Shown here piece after piece: positions 26,261 to 35,064 of a DNA stretch of 64,000 nucleotides. Made by a program: the position numbers and the translations under genes. Position 1 is the first letter of the stretch. Every line of letters starts with the position of its first letter. Under the pieces are notes generated by a model that made no database searches, was not told the origin of the DNA, and saw nothing but the letters and a program-made list of their open reading frames with translations. Origin of the DNA: Celeribacter sp. PS-C1 (lineage in GTDB: Bacteria > Pseudomonadota > Alphaproteobacteria > Rhodobacterales > Rhodobacteraceae); NCBI RefSeq assembly GCF_019429625.1, contig NZ_JAHXRW010000001.1:434001-498000 (forward strand), written 5' to 3'.

Positions 26261-26635
26261 ATGAAACTCCGTCTTATGCCTCTTTCTGCGCTCGCGCTTA
26301 TGCTCCCAGCCTGCATGGTGGATAGCCCTGCGCTGGGCTATTCGCGCGCGGCCTTTTCCACAGTCGAACTCGGCGGCAACAGCTACCGCGTTTATACCGA
26401 AGAGACCCGCAATTGCGTCGAGGTCCATCGCGTTAATTTCGTCTTTCCGCCGCCGTCGCGTCTGGAGATCCTGATGCAAATGGAAGCCGCCGCGAAGCAG
26501 GTCACCCAGTGCAATGTGAAGAAAGGCACCTTCATCGGGGATCAGGCGATGTCGAAAGGTCAGCTGGACTGTTCCGAAGGGCCGGGGGCGAAGGATTGGG
26601 TGCCGGGCACCTGCAACACGATGCCCTGGCGCTGA
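26261..26635 (+). CDS. Small hypothetical lipoprotein with four further cysteines
   Basis: A 124-residue protein. The N-terminus MKLRLMPLSALALMLPAC is a lipoprotein signal with lipidated Cys18 in LPAC. The mature part contains four more Cys (in TRNCVE, TQCNVK, LDCSEG and GTCNTM), enough for two disulfides. No known domain is recognised. Asp is absent right after the lipid Cys (Met-Val follows), so outer-membrane sorting is possible. It is not coupled to a neighbour: 81 bases separate it from the MOSC gene and 95 from the next small gene. Confidence 0.6.
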   Translation: MKLRLMPLSALALMLPACMVDSPALGYSRAAFSTVELGGNSYRVYTEETRNCVEVHRVNFVFPPPSRLEILMQMEAAAKQVTQCNVKKGTFIGDQAMSKGQLDCSEGPGAKDWVPGTCNTMPWR

Positions 26636-26730
26636 GCACAGCACTCATGAGAGGTGTGTGCCGTGCGTCGGGGCTTGCCCGCGCCACGATTTCAAGGCAT
26701 CACATCTGCCAACTCTCATGAGGTATCCCG

Positions 26731-26883
26731 ATGGATTATTCGAAAATGGGTGGCCCGAAAAAGGCCTCCGCAGCTCCCAAACATGGCGAACACAAACGTC
26801 AGGCTCCGGCTGGTAAAGCCGCGCCCAAAGCCGAGCTTTTGGCCCGGATGAAAGCCGCAGCCCAAAAGAAGACTGAGAAGTAA
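26731..26883 (+). CDS. Small basic Lys/Ala-rich protein (50 aa)
   Basis: A 50-residue ORF starting MDYSKMGGPKKASAAPKHGE and ending with an amphipathic helix that contains AELLARMKAAAQKK. A GAGG ribosome site lies 9 bases upstream of the ATG. The protein has about 13 Lys/Arg and no acidic patch, so nucleic-acid or ribosome binding is possible, but no family is recognised. Codon composition and third-position GC match a real coding region. It precedes smc by 149 bases on the same strand. Confidence 0.6.
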   Translation: MDYSKMGGPKKASAAPKHGEHKRQAPAGKAAPKAELLARMKAAAQKKTEK

Positions 26884-27032
26884 GTCGCTCCGGCTGGCTG
26901 ATTTGCGGCGCGTGAATGCGATATTTTGTGGATAACTCTCCGGTTTTCCCCATATCTCGCGGCTTCACCGTTGACTCACGTCCGCCCCTCCCAAAGAATT
27001 TTCATCTGTAGGAATCAGAAAAGAGTTTTCGT

Positions 27033-30000
27033 TTGCGTTTCACCCGTCTGCGTCTCAATGGCTTCAAAAGCTTTGTGGACCCCACCGATCTTGTGATCGC
27101 GGATGGGCTGACGGGCGTTGTCGGCCCGAACGGCTGCGGGAAATCGAATCTTTTGGAGGCGCTGCGCTGGGTGATGGGCGAGAACCGCCCCAAGGCGATG
27201 CGGGGCGCGGGCATGGAAGACGTGATCTTCGCGGGTGCTTCAACCCGGCCCGCGCGCAATTTCGCCGAAGTCTGCCTGATGATCGACAACTCGGAGCGCC
27301 TCGCGCCCGCGGGGTTCAACGACAGCGACTCGGTCGAGATCATCCGCCGCATCACCCGCGACGCGGGCTCCGCCTATAAGGTGAACACGAAAGACGTGCG
27401 GGCGCGCGACGTCTCGATGCTCTTTGCCGATGCCTCCACCGGTGCCCATTCGCCGGCGCTTGTGCGTCAGGGTCAAATCTCAGAGTTGATCAACGCCAAA
27501 CCGAAGGCTCGCCGACGCATTCTCGAAGAAGCCGCAGGGATTTCTGGGCTTTATCAGCGCCGCCACGAGGCGGAACTGAAACTCAAAGGCGCGGAGACCA
27601 ACCTCGCCCGCGTCGATGACGTGATCGAGCAGCTTGCGAGCCAATTGGCCTCGCTTGCGCGTCAGGCCCGCCAGGCCGCGCGCTACCGCGAGATCGGCAC
27701 GGAGCTGCGTCACGCCGAGGGGCTTTTGCACTATCGCCGCTGGCGCGATGCCGATCTGGCTCGGGCCGAGGCCGAAGACGTCTTGCGCACTCGGTTGAAA
27801 CAGGCCTCTGAGGCAGAACGCCTTGCGCGTGACGCCGCGAAACAGCGTGAGAAACTCGAAGAGGCCTTGCCGCCCCTGCGCGAGGAAGAGGCGATTGCGG
27901 CGGCCGTCTTGCAACGTCTCACCGTGTCACGCGATCAGCTCTCTGATGAGGAGCGCCGCGCTCGCGAAATGATCGAAACCCTGTCGCGCCGCATTGACCA
28001 ACTGGTCGCCGACATGGCGCGGGAAGAGCAGCTCAACAAGGACGCAGGCGAGACGATTTCGCGTCTCGAATGGGAACAGCGCGAGCTGATCAAAGCCGCC
28101 GAAGGCCATGAGCCGAAGTTGTTGGAAGCCTCCGCCGAGGCCTCGGAAGCCAGCCAGATTTTGGCGGATCGTGAAACCACGCTGACCGAAATGACTGAGG
28201 ACGTCGCTCGTCTGGCGGCACGCCATCAGTCGGCGACGCGTCTGGTTGAGGACAATCGCAAGACATTGGATCGCGCGCGCGGCGAGGCGGATCGGGCGCG
28301 GGGCGCGGTTGAGACGGCGCGCGAAACGCTGGCGCAATCCGCAGAGGCGCTGGATGAAGCTGAAGCACAGCAGGAGGAGGCCGTTGCCCGCACCGAAGAG
28401 GCCGAGGCGATGTTGATTGAGGCCGACGAGGCCCGGACCGAGGCGCAATCGCGCGAGGCGCTGGCCCGTGCGGCCCGCTCCGAGGCCGAGGGCGAAGTGG
28501 GCGCGCTGAAGGCGGAAGTTGCAGCCTTGGCGAAGATGCTCGACCGCGACCAGATCGGCGGCGCGCAGCTTTTGGATTTGGTGAAAGTCAAATCAGGATA
28601 TGAAAAAGCGCTCGGTGCGGCGCTTTCTGACGATTTAAGACAGCCTTCGATTGAGAGCTATCAGGCCTCCGGTTGGGTCACTTTGCCGGACTACCCAGAT
28701 GATCAGGACCTGCCCAACGGGGTAGAGGCGCTTGAGGAATACGTTACCGCACCGCCGGTTCTGGGCCGTCGTCTGGCGCAGATCGGGTTGGTACGGGCCG
28801 AGGACGGCGCGCGGTTGCAAGCCGATCTTGAGCCGGGGCAACGGCTTGTTTCTATCGAAGGTGATATGTGGCGTTGGGACGGGTATCGCGCAGGCGCCGA
28901 AGATGCGCCGTCAGCTGCGGCACTGCGGTTGCAACAGCTCAACCGGCTCGAAGACCTGAAACAGGAACTCGTCGCGGCAGAGGCCAAGGCTGCTGGTGCG
29001 GCGCAGGCGCATGAGCATCTCAAAGCGGAACTGACCCGCCTGACCGAGGCGGATCGTATGGCCCGCGAAGCCCGCCGCGATGCGGACCGCGCCATGTCCG
29101 AAGCCGCGCGGACCCTGTCGAAGGTCGAGAATGAAAAGACCTTGGCAGAGGGGAAGGTCGAAAACCTTGGCCTCGCCGTGGCGCGCCACGAGGAAGAGGC
29201 ACGGGGGGCGGAGCAACGTCTGCGCGAGGCGGAAAAAACGGTGAAGGACCTGCCGGATTTGCAAGCCGCGCGGTCGGACATCGAAGAGGTGAAACTTGCG
29301 GTCGAGGCCGCGCGAATCACTATGATGACGAAGCGGTCTTCGCATGATGAAATCCGCCGCGAAGGTGAAGCACGCACGCGTCGTTCGCAGGAAGTTACCA
29401 AGGAATTGTCCGGCTGGCGGCATCGTCTTGAGACGGCTGGCAAACGGATTGCCGAGCTTCAGGATCGCAAGGAAGCGACCGAAGAAGAACTTTACGAAGC
29501 CGCCGCCCAACCCGAGGAAATCGCCGAAAAGCGCGAGGCCCTGATGGCGCAAATTGAGGAGGCGGAGCATCGTCGCAAACGCGCGTCCGATGGTCTGGCC
29601 GTGGCCGAAGAGGGGCTGCGCGAGGCGGTTCATGCGGAGCGTGAGGCGGAGCGTTTGGCGTCGGAGGCGCGTGAGACCCGTGCTGCGTCAGAGGCCCGTC
29701 GCGACGCAGCGAAAGAGACCGTCGAGGCGGCGCTTGAGCGTATCCGCGAAGAGTTGGAAACCACGCCCGCGAAACTTTTGGAAGAGCTCGACATCGAACC
29801 GGAGAAAATCCCCTCGCATGAGGTGATCGAGGTAGATGTGAACCGGTTGAAACGCCTGCGCGATAGCCTTGGGGCGGTGAACCTTCGGGCCGAGGAAGAT
29901 GCGAAAGAGGTGCGTGAGGAACACGACACCCTTTTGAAAGAAAAGCAGGATTTGGAAGAGGCGATCAAGACGCTGCGCTCCGGGATTGCGTCGTTGAACC

Positions 30001-30488
30001 GTGAAGGGCGCGAGCGTTTGCTGACCGCCTTCGAGCAGGTGAACAGCAATTTCTCCATGCTCTTCACCCACCTGTTTGGCGGTGGTGAAGCGCGGCTCAT
30101 GATGGTCGAAAGCGACGATCCGCTGGAGGCCGGTCTTGAGATCATGTGTCAGCCGCCGGGCAAGAAATTGTCGACGCTGTCGCTCTTGTCGGGGGGCGAA
30201 CAGACGCTCACCGCACTGGCGCTGATCTTTGCCGTGTTCATGGCGAACCCGGCGCCGATCTGTGTGCTGGACGAGGTCGACGCGCCGCTGGACGACGCCA
30301 ACGTGACGCGGTTCTGCGACATGCTCGACGAGATGACCCAGCGCACCGATACGCGGTTTTTGGTGATCACCCACCACGCTGTGACGATGGCCCGCATGGA
30401 CCGCCTGTTTGGCGTGACCATGCAGGAACAAGGTGTGTCGCAGCTGGTGTCCGTGGACCTGAAAAAGGCCGAGGCGCTGGTGGCCTAA
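27033..30488 (+). CDS. smc: Chromosome segregation protein SMC
   Basis: A 1151-residue SMC ATPase of full bacterial length. The N-terminal head has Walker A GPNGCGKSN at residues 31-39. Two long coiled coils (about residues 165-500 and 670-1000, rich in Glu/Ala/Arg heptads) flank a hinge around 510-650. The C-terminal head contains the signature LSGGEQTLTALAL near residue 1053 and Walker B CVLDEVDAPLDDAN near 1078. It organises and condenses the chromosome with ScpA and ScpB, whose genes are not here. The start is TTG at 27033, which directly precedes the conserved RFTRLRLNGFKSF. Confidence 0.96.
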   Translation: MRFTRLRLNGFKSFVDPTDLVIADGLTGVVGPNGCGKSNLLEALRWVMGENRPKAMRGAGMEDVIFAGASTRPARNFAEVCLMIDNSERLAPAGFNDSDSVEIIRRITRDAGSAYKVNTKDVRARDVSMLFADASTGAHSPALVRQGQISELINAKPKARRRILEEAAGISGLYQRRHEAELKLKGAETNLARVDDVIEQLASQLASLARQARQAARYREIGTELRHAEGLLHYRRWRDADLARAEAEDVLRTRLKQASEAERLARDAAKQREKLEEALPPLREEEAIAAAVLQRLTVSRDQLSDEERRAREMIETLSRRIDQLVADMAREEQLNKDAGETISRLEWEQRELIKAAEGHEPKLLEASAEASEASQILADRETTLTEMTEDVARLAARHQSATRLVEDNRKTLDRARGEADRARGAVETARETLAQSAEALDEAEAQQEEAVARTEEAEAMLIEADEARTEAQSREALARAARSEAEGEVGALKAEVAALAKMLDRDQIGGAQLLDLVKVKSGYEKALGAALSDDLRQPSIESYQASGWVTLPDYPDDQDLPNGVEALEEYVTAPPVLGRRLAQIGLVRAEDGARLQADLEPGQRLVSIEGDMWRWDGYRAGAEDAPSAAALRLQQLNRLEDLKQELVAAEAKAAGAAQAHEHLKAELTRLTEADRMAREARRDADRAMSEAARTLSKVENEKTLAEGKVENLGLAVARHEEEARGAEQRLREAEKTVKDLPDLQAARSDIEEVKLAVEAARITMMTKRSSHDEIRREGEARTRRSQEVTKELSGWRHRLETAGKRIAELQDRKEATEEELYEAAAQPEEIAEKREALMAQIEEAEHRRKRASDGLAVAEEGLREAVHAEREAERLASEARETRAASEARRDAAKETVEAALERIREELETTPAKLLEELDIEPEKIPSHEVIEVDVNRLKRLRDSLGAVNLRAEEDAKEVREEHDTLLKEKQDLEEAIKTLRSGIASLNREGRERLLTAFEQVNSNFSMLFTHLFGGGEARLMMVESDDPLEAGLEIMCQPPGKKLSTLSLLSGGEQTLTALALIFAVFMANPAPICVLDEVDAPLDDANVTRFCDMLDEMTQRTDTRFLVITHHAVTMARMDRLFGVTMQEQGVSQLVSVDLKKAEALVA

Positions 30489-30494
30489 CCGGCC

Positions 30495-31238
30495 TTAGGC
30501 GTCCAAATCCTTGATCGAGGCTTCGGCCTCGCCGTTGATCCAATAACCCGCCGCCTTCAGCCATTGCAGAGGATGACCCATGTCGAGAACAGCCTCGCGC
30601 AATTGCTTGGCGATCCCGGCCTCGGTGGCGATCCAGACGAAGGTGCCGGGCGTCAACGCGATCTGCGGCAGAGCATCCAAGAAGGGCTGAGCCTCGGTCG
30701 CCTGATCCATCGGACGATGCACCCAATGGGAGGTCACATCGGCTGCACTTTCGATCACTTGTTCATCTTCGCTGCCTGGCACGGCGGCGATCATCGTGAC
30801 CTTCACACCTGCGGGCAGTTCTTCGAGTTTGCGGCCCATGGCAGGGAGGGCGGTTTCGTCGCCGATCAGCACCCAATGGGCAATCTCGCCTTCGATCACG
30901 CGGGAGCCACGGGGGCCTGCGACCTGAACCGTGTCGCCGGATTTCACATCACGCGCCCAGCTTGCCGCAGGACCCTCGCCGTGATCGGCGAAGTCGATGA
31001 CCAACTCTTGCGCCTCGGTGTCGAACCGGCGCGGAGTGTAATCGCGTTTCGCCGAGTCTCCGTCCGTGGGGATAATCATTTTGAGGTGATCGTCAAACGA
31101 ACCGCTGGCGAAATCTGCCAAATCGGCCCCGCTCAATGTGATACGGATCATATGCGGGGTCAGGCGTTCGGTGCTGGCCACGGTGAGGTCGCGGAATTTC
31201 AGCTCATGCCGCATGCGGCGGATGGTGGGGGCAGTCAT
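30495..31238 (-). CDS. Siderophore-interacting protein (ViuB/SIP family ferric reductase)
   Basis: A 247-residue FAD-binding SIP. The flavin motif is RDYTPRRF at about residues 65-72 and the NAD(P)H side shows HWVLIGDETALPAMGRKLEELP. FVWIATEAGIAKQLREAV is the family signature segment and GYWINGEAE closes the domain. These proteins reduce ferric iron from imported siderophores in the cytoplasm. There is no siderophore transporter gene adjacent. The gene converges with smc (6 bases between stop codons) and has a 125-base upstream region with no clear iron-regulator site. Confidence 0.92.
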   Translation of the reverse strand: MTAPTIRRMRHELKFRDLTVASTERLTPHMIRITLSGADLADFASGSFDDHLKMIIPTDGDSAKRDYTPRRFDTEAQELVIDFADHGEGPAASWARDVKSGDTVQVAGPRGSRVIEGEIAHWVLIGDETALPAMGRKLEELPAGVKVTMIAAVPGSEDEQVIESAADVTSHWVHRPMDQATEAQPFLDALPQIALTPGTFVWIATEAGIAKQLREAVLDMGHPLQWLKAAGYWINGEAEASIKDLDA

Positions 31239-31363
31239 GGCGAGTCACTTTCACTGGTTATTCTGATGTTTGCGCAAAACAAACTATTTTACTCAGAAAA
31301 TGCAAGCCCCGCCATAACACAGGGCCTGTGCATCCCGGACCACTGCCCCCGAAATCCCTTGTT

Positions 31364-32548
31364 TTACAGGCGCGACAACAGCGCAGGCGTGGGCCATGCA
31401 TCCGCGGGCAGGCCCAGCTTCTCCTGAACGCTTTGCACCGCCTCACGGGTTTTCTCGCCCAGAATGCCGTCCACGCCGCCTACGTCATAGCCCATGTTCA
31501 CGAGTTTCTGTTGCAGCTGTTTCATCTGCGCACCCGAAAGCCCGGCGTCCGGGTTGCCCGCATTGTAAACCGGAGCACCTTCGAGACGGGTGGCGAAGTA
31601 GGCGGCAGTGGTCACATAGACAAAGCTCTTGTTCCACTCGAACAGGACCTCGAAATTCGGATAGGCTAGGAAGGCCGGTCCGTTGCGCCCCATCGGCAAA
31701 AGCACCGAGGCCTGAAGGTTGCCGTTCTGGAACGACCCGCTGCGAGGCTTGACGCCGAGGCGTTCCCAGTCGCGCACGGACATTTTGTGGTTCAGGCCCG
31801 TTGTCGACCAGTCGAGGGTCGAGGGCAGGGTGATTTCCTGCAACCATGGTTCGTTCGCGCGCCAGCCGAGATGCCGCAGCATTTTCGCACCGGACATGAG
31901 CGCATCGGGGGCGGAGGACTTGAGCCGGACATGGCCGTCGCCATCCCCATCGACACCGTTTTCAAGGATGTCTTTCGGCAGCATCTGAACCATACCAATC
32001 TCACCGGCCCAGGCGCCCTGCGTGGTCGCCGGGTCGAAATCGCCATGCTCGAACAGGGTGAGTGCGGCGAAGACCTGCGGCTGGAACAATTCCGGGCGGC
32101 GGCAATCGTGGCTCAGGGTCATCAGCGCGTTCAGCGTGTTGAAATTGCCCTGCACCTGACCGTAGTCGGTCTCCAGCGCCCAGAAGGCCAAAAGCACGCC
32201 GCGCGAGACGCCATAGTCGCGCTCGATCCGGTCGAAGACGCTTTTATAACGCGACGCATTCGCTGCGCCGTTCTGGATCCGGTTCTGGCTGATCAACGCG
32301 CGTGAAAAGTCGATGAATGTTTTTTGAAACACGCCCTGCGCGCGGTCGGCGCGGATCACTGAGGGGTCGTGACGCACTGAGGAAAAGAACCGATCGACGT
32401 TGGCCTGCGCGTGACCTTGTTGCACGGCGGATTGCTTCATCTTGCTGACAAAGCTTGAGAAGTTCCCGCCACAGGAGACATTGGCAGCGGCAGGAGAGGC
32501 GAGGGTGACCGCGAGTGTGAGGCCGAGAGAGCCGACGAGGGAACGCAT
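31364..32548 (-). CDS. mltB: Lytic murein transglycosylase (MltB/SLT_2 family) with peptidoglycan-binding domain
   Basis: A 394-residue secreted enzyme. The signal peptide is MRSLVGSLGLTLAVTLASPAAA. The GH103 domain includes the catalytic Glu in LLAFWALETDYGQVQG, AWAGEIGMVQMLPKDILENG, and the FLAYPNFEVLFEWNKS block. A C-terminal PG_binding_1 repeat (about 60 residues) reads LQQKLVNMGYDVGGVDGILGEKTREAV. I set the start at 32548, because AAAGG lies 8 bases upstream and the signal peptide begins there; an ATG at 32569 would add MTLKGKS. It cleaves glycan strands in the periplasm. Confidence 0.94.
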   Translation of the reverse strand: MRSLVGSLGLTLAVTLASPAAANVSCGGNFSSFVSKMKQSAVQQGHAQANVDRFFSSVRHDPSVIRADRAQGVFQKTFIDFSRALISQNRIQNGAANASRYKSVFDRIERDYGVSRGVLLAFWALETDYGQVQGNFNTLNALMTLSHDCRRPELFQPQVFAALTLFEHGDFDPATTQGAWAGEIGMVQMLPKDILENGVDGDGDGHVRLKSSAPDALMSGAKMLRHLGWRANEPWLQEITLPSTLDWSTTGLNHKMSVRDWERLGVKPRSGSFQNGNLQASVLLPMGRNGPAFLAYPNFEVLFEWNKSFVYVTTAAYFATRLEGAPVYNAGNPDAGLSGAQMKQLQQKLVNMGYDVGGVDGILGEKTREAVQSVQEKLGLPADAWPTPALLSRL

Positions 32549-32600
32549 GGATTTACCTTTTAAAGTCATAATTTGAGACAGGATAACGGGCTGTGCGATG

Positions 32601-33515
32601 TCACGCAAATGACAGAATAGCGACGCAGACAAAGACGAGCGCCCAGGCGCTCCAAAGCCGATGGCAGGCGGCGTCAATGTCGCAAGGATTGGCCTCTTGT
32701 CCGTGGGGGTTGACCCAAGGATAGTCGCGCATTTCGCCGTGATAGGCGCGGGGACCCGAAAGAGCGACACCAAGGCTGCGTGAAAGTGCCGCTTCGGGCC
32801 ATCCTGCATTGGGGGAGCGATGGCGGCGGGCTTCGGCGAAGATCTCCCGCCAAAGCGACAGCTTCTTGCCCCAAGGAAAGAGAAGGAGTGCCGTGAGCCG
32901 TGCTGGGATCAGGTTCAGCACATCATCAAGCCGCGCGGCAGCCCAGCCAAAGTCGCGATGCCGCTCGGTGCGATAGCCAATCATGCTGTCGGCCGTGTTG
33001 GTGATTTTATAGACCAGAATGCCGGGTAGGCCGAACAGCAGAAACCAGAAGGCGGGGGCAATCACCCCATCGGAGAAATTCTCAGCGGCGGATTCGATGG
33101 CGCCGCGTGCTACGGCGGGTGCATCCATCGCGGAGGTGTCTCGCCCGACGATCATTGATACCGCATGGCGCCCCGCTTCAAGTGAGGTCTCAAGCCCGCG
33201 CGCGACCGCTTTGACATGATCGACCAGTGATTTTTGCGCCAGAAGTACCGCGCCTAGAAGGATTTCGAGCAGAGGGATGTGCCGCAGCACAAGCCCGAGC
33301 GCTGCGGCACCTATGACCAAAGTGAGCATCAAGAGAATGCCCTTGGCCTTGCGTGCAGTGCCTTTTTCCATGTCGCGATTGAAACGTCGGTCGGCCCACC
33401 CAATCAGGCGGCCCATCATGACGGCCGGATGCGGCACGCGGTCCCAAAGCCACTTCGGTTCGCCGAAAACCGCATCGAGAACAAGAGCCACTGTGAGCGC
33501 CAAAGCAGTGCTCAC
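32601..33515 (-). CDS. cobD: Adenosylcobinamide-phosphate synthase
   Basis: A 304-residue integral membrane enzyme (CbiB/CobD), which joins adenosylcobyric acid to aminopropanol phosphate in cobalamin synthesis. Family blocks are VALVLDAVFGEPKWLWDRVPHPAVMMGR, VGRDTSAMDAPAVARGAIESAAENFSDGV and APAFWFLLFGLPGILVYKITNTADSMIG. The second half has the RHRDFGWAAARLDDVLNLIPARL block. The start is a GTG at 33515 that overlaps the cobC stop by 4 bases, giving translational coupling. Other cobalamin genes are not in the window. Confidence 0.93.
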   Translation of the reverse strand: MSTALALTVALVLDAVFGEPKWLWDRVPHPAVMMGRLIGWADRRFNRDMEKGTARKAKGILLMLTLVIGAAALGLVLRHIPLLEILLGAVLLAQKSLVDHVKAVARGLETSLEAGRHAVSMIVGRDTSAMDAPAVARGAIESAAENFSDGVIAPAFWFLLFGLPGILVYKITNTADSMIGYRTERHRDFGWAAARLDDVLNLIPARLTALLLFPWGKKLSLWREIFAEARRHRSPNAGWPEAALSRSLGVALSGPRAYHGEMRDYPWVNPHGQEANPCDIDAACHRLWSAWALVFVCVAILSFA

Positions 33516-34456
33516 AGCGCAGCCTCCAATTGATCCCATTTGTCCTCGGGCGGAAGGCCGAGACGCACCCACGTGTCCGAATAGGGGAAAATGCGCGACC
33601 AGACGCGACCCTTGGCCAGCTTGTCCTGAAAGGCGCGGGCATTTGGTACCTCGTAAAGGCGAAAGAGAGAGGTTCCGCCGAGACATTTTGCATCTTTATT
33701 TTTTAAAAGAAGATCCAATTTTTCAGATAATTTGTTTAATTTGATATTTGTCGCTGCACCCCATGTCGCATCATTAAGTGCCGCAGAGCCAATCGACAAC
33801 GCTGGGCCGGACACCGCCCAAGGGCCAATCAGCGCGGACAAGCGATCAATCAACTCGGGGGCGCCGATCGCGAATCCAAGACGCAATCCCGCAAGCCCCC
33901 AAAATTTGCCAAAGCTCTTGAGCACGATTGTGCGTCCGTCCGTTACGCGTTCAATCAGGCTCTCTTCCGGCGTCACATCGCAAAAGCTCTCATCGATGAT
34001 CACATAGGGGGCGGTCAACTCTCCGTGTTGCCAAAGCCGTCCATCGGGATTGTTCGGGTGCACGACGACCTGCACATCTGCGGCTTGGTCCGGTTTGTTC
34101 AAAACCAGCCAGCCGTGTGCATCAAAGGCGCCGGCGTGTTCATTGTAGGTCGGGGTTTGGATCTCGACCTTTCCGACGGGCCAGAGCGCAGGCAAGCGTG
34201 CAATCAGACTTGAGGCGCCGGGCGCGGCAAGGATGGCGGCGCCGCGCGGCACGTTCCAAAAGCTGCGCGCAGATTGGATCAACGCGTCCTGTGCGGCGGC
34301 ATCCGGAAGCTGGGACCAAGCGTCTGGGGCGATGTCGCCTATGGGATAGGGCGTCGGATTGATGCCGGTCGAGATGTCGATCCACTCCGATTTCTCGCCG
34401 CCGTATCGGGCGACAGCGGCATCCAGACCGCCACCATGATCGCGATGTTTGCTCAT
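33512..34456 (-). CDS. cobC: L-threonine-O-3-phosphate decarboxylase
   Basis: A 314-residue class I/II PLP enzyme, which makes (R)-1-amino-2-propanol phosphate, the side chain joined by the downstream CobD. Signatures: WIDISTGINPTPYP at the N-terminus, PTYNEHAGAF, VHPNNPDGRLW, YVIIDESFCDVTPE and the PLP lysine in VLKSFGKFWGLAGLRLG. This gene is named cobC in Pseudomonas denitrificans and cobD in Salmonella. It directly precedes CobD and overlaps it. No cobalamin riboswitch is apparent in the 218-base upstream region. Confidence 0.92.
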   Translation of the reverse strand: MSKHRDHGGGLDAAVARYGGEKSEWIDISTGINPTPYPIGDIAPDAWSQLPDAAAQDALIQSARSFWNVPRGAAILAAPGASSLIARLPALWPVGKVEIQTPTYNEHAGAFDAHGWLVLNKPDQAADVQVVVHPNNPDGRLWQHGELTAPYVIIDESFCDVTPEESLIERVTDGRTIVLKSFGKFWGLAGLRLGFAIGAPELIDRLSALIGPWAVSGPALSIGSAALNDATWGAATNIKLNKLSEKLDLLLKNKDAKCLGGTSLFRLYEVPNARAFQDKLAKGRVWSRIFPYSDTWVRLGLPPEDKWDQLEAAL

Positions 34457-34674
34457 AGGCCCTCCGCTCGGGGCGATTTTAATGGCCCCCGTCGCATGTG
34501 TTTCGGCGGGCTTTGATGGGAGTGCAAGCTAAAATCTTAGCTTTTCTTGAGAGAGGCATGGCGCCGACGCGATTGACCGCGAAGTTAAGGGTCCGTTACT
34601 TTGACCTATCGAATCCATTTTCCTTGGCAGAGAAATTTTAACGTATCATGGTTAAAACCATGATCGGAGAGTGC

Positions 34675-35040
34675 ATGCAGGTATTGATCGTAGAGAGCAG
34701 CCCGGACCTTGGGCGGATCTGGAAGCGTCACCTGGAACGCCAGGGGATGGACGTGTCTCTCGTGCAAGATCAGGAGGAGGCGATTGCCGCCTTGCAACAG
34801 AGTGCTCCGGAGTTGATCGTTCTGGATCTCGTGCTTCAAGAGGGCTCTGCTTTCGCGGTCGCCGATTATGCCAATTATCGCCACCCTGAGACCCGCGTGA
34901 TTTTCACAACGAACACAAGCTTTTTCTCTGACGGGTCGATTTTTCAGCATGCGGCAAATGCCTGCGCCTTTGTCCAGAAGCAGGTCGATCCCGATGATCT
35001 CAGCGCCATGGTTGCGCATTATGGGAAGCCGACGCCCTGA
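34675..35040 (+). CDS. Stand-alone receiver-domain protein (CheY-like)
   Basis: A 121-residue single receiver domain. The predicted phospho-acceptor is Asp51 in LIVLDLVLQEG and the switch Lys is Lys102 in FVQKQ. In the acidic pocket the usual Asp-Asp pair after the first strand is replaced by Glu7-Ser8 (QVLIVESSPD), which may lower Mg2+ binding. No output domain and no adjacent kinase exist. The start ATG at 34675 has GGAGAG 5 bases upstream; nine more residues would precede it if the first ATG (34648) were used. Function unknown; could serve as a phosphate sink or diffusible regulator. Confidence 0.75.
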   Translation: MQVLIVESSPDLGRIWKRHLERQGMDVSLVQDQEEAIAALQQSAPELIVLDLVLQEGSAFAVADYANYRHPETRVIFTTNTSFFSDGSIFQHAANACAFVQKQVDPDDLSAMVAHYGKPTP

Positions 35041-35064
35041 CGGGCATCGGCATTTTCTGATGTG

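Noticed and set aside
31239-31363. Possible iron-regulator (Fur/Irr/RirA) site before the siderophore-interacting protein gene
   Set aside because: The AT-rich stretch there lacks a recognisable symmetric box.
34457-34674. Possible cobalamin riboswitch before cobC
   Set aside because: No B12-box or supporting helices were seen by eye; only a covariance search could change this.
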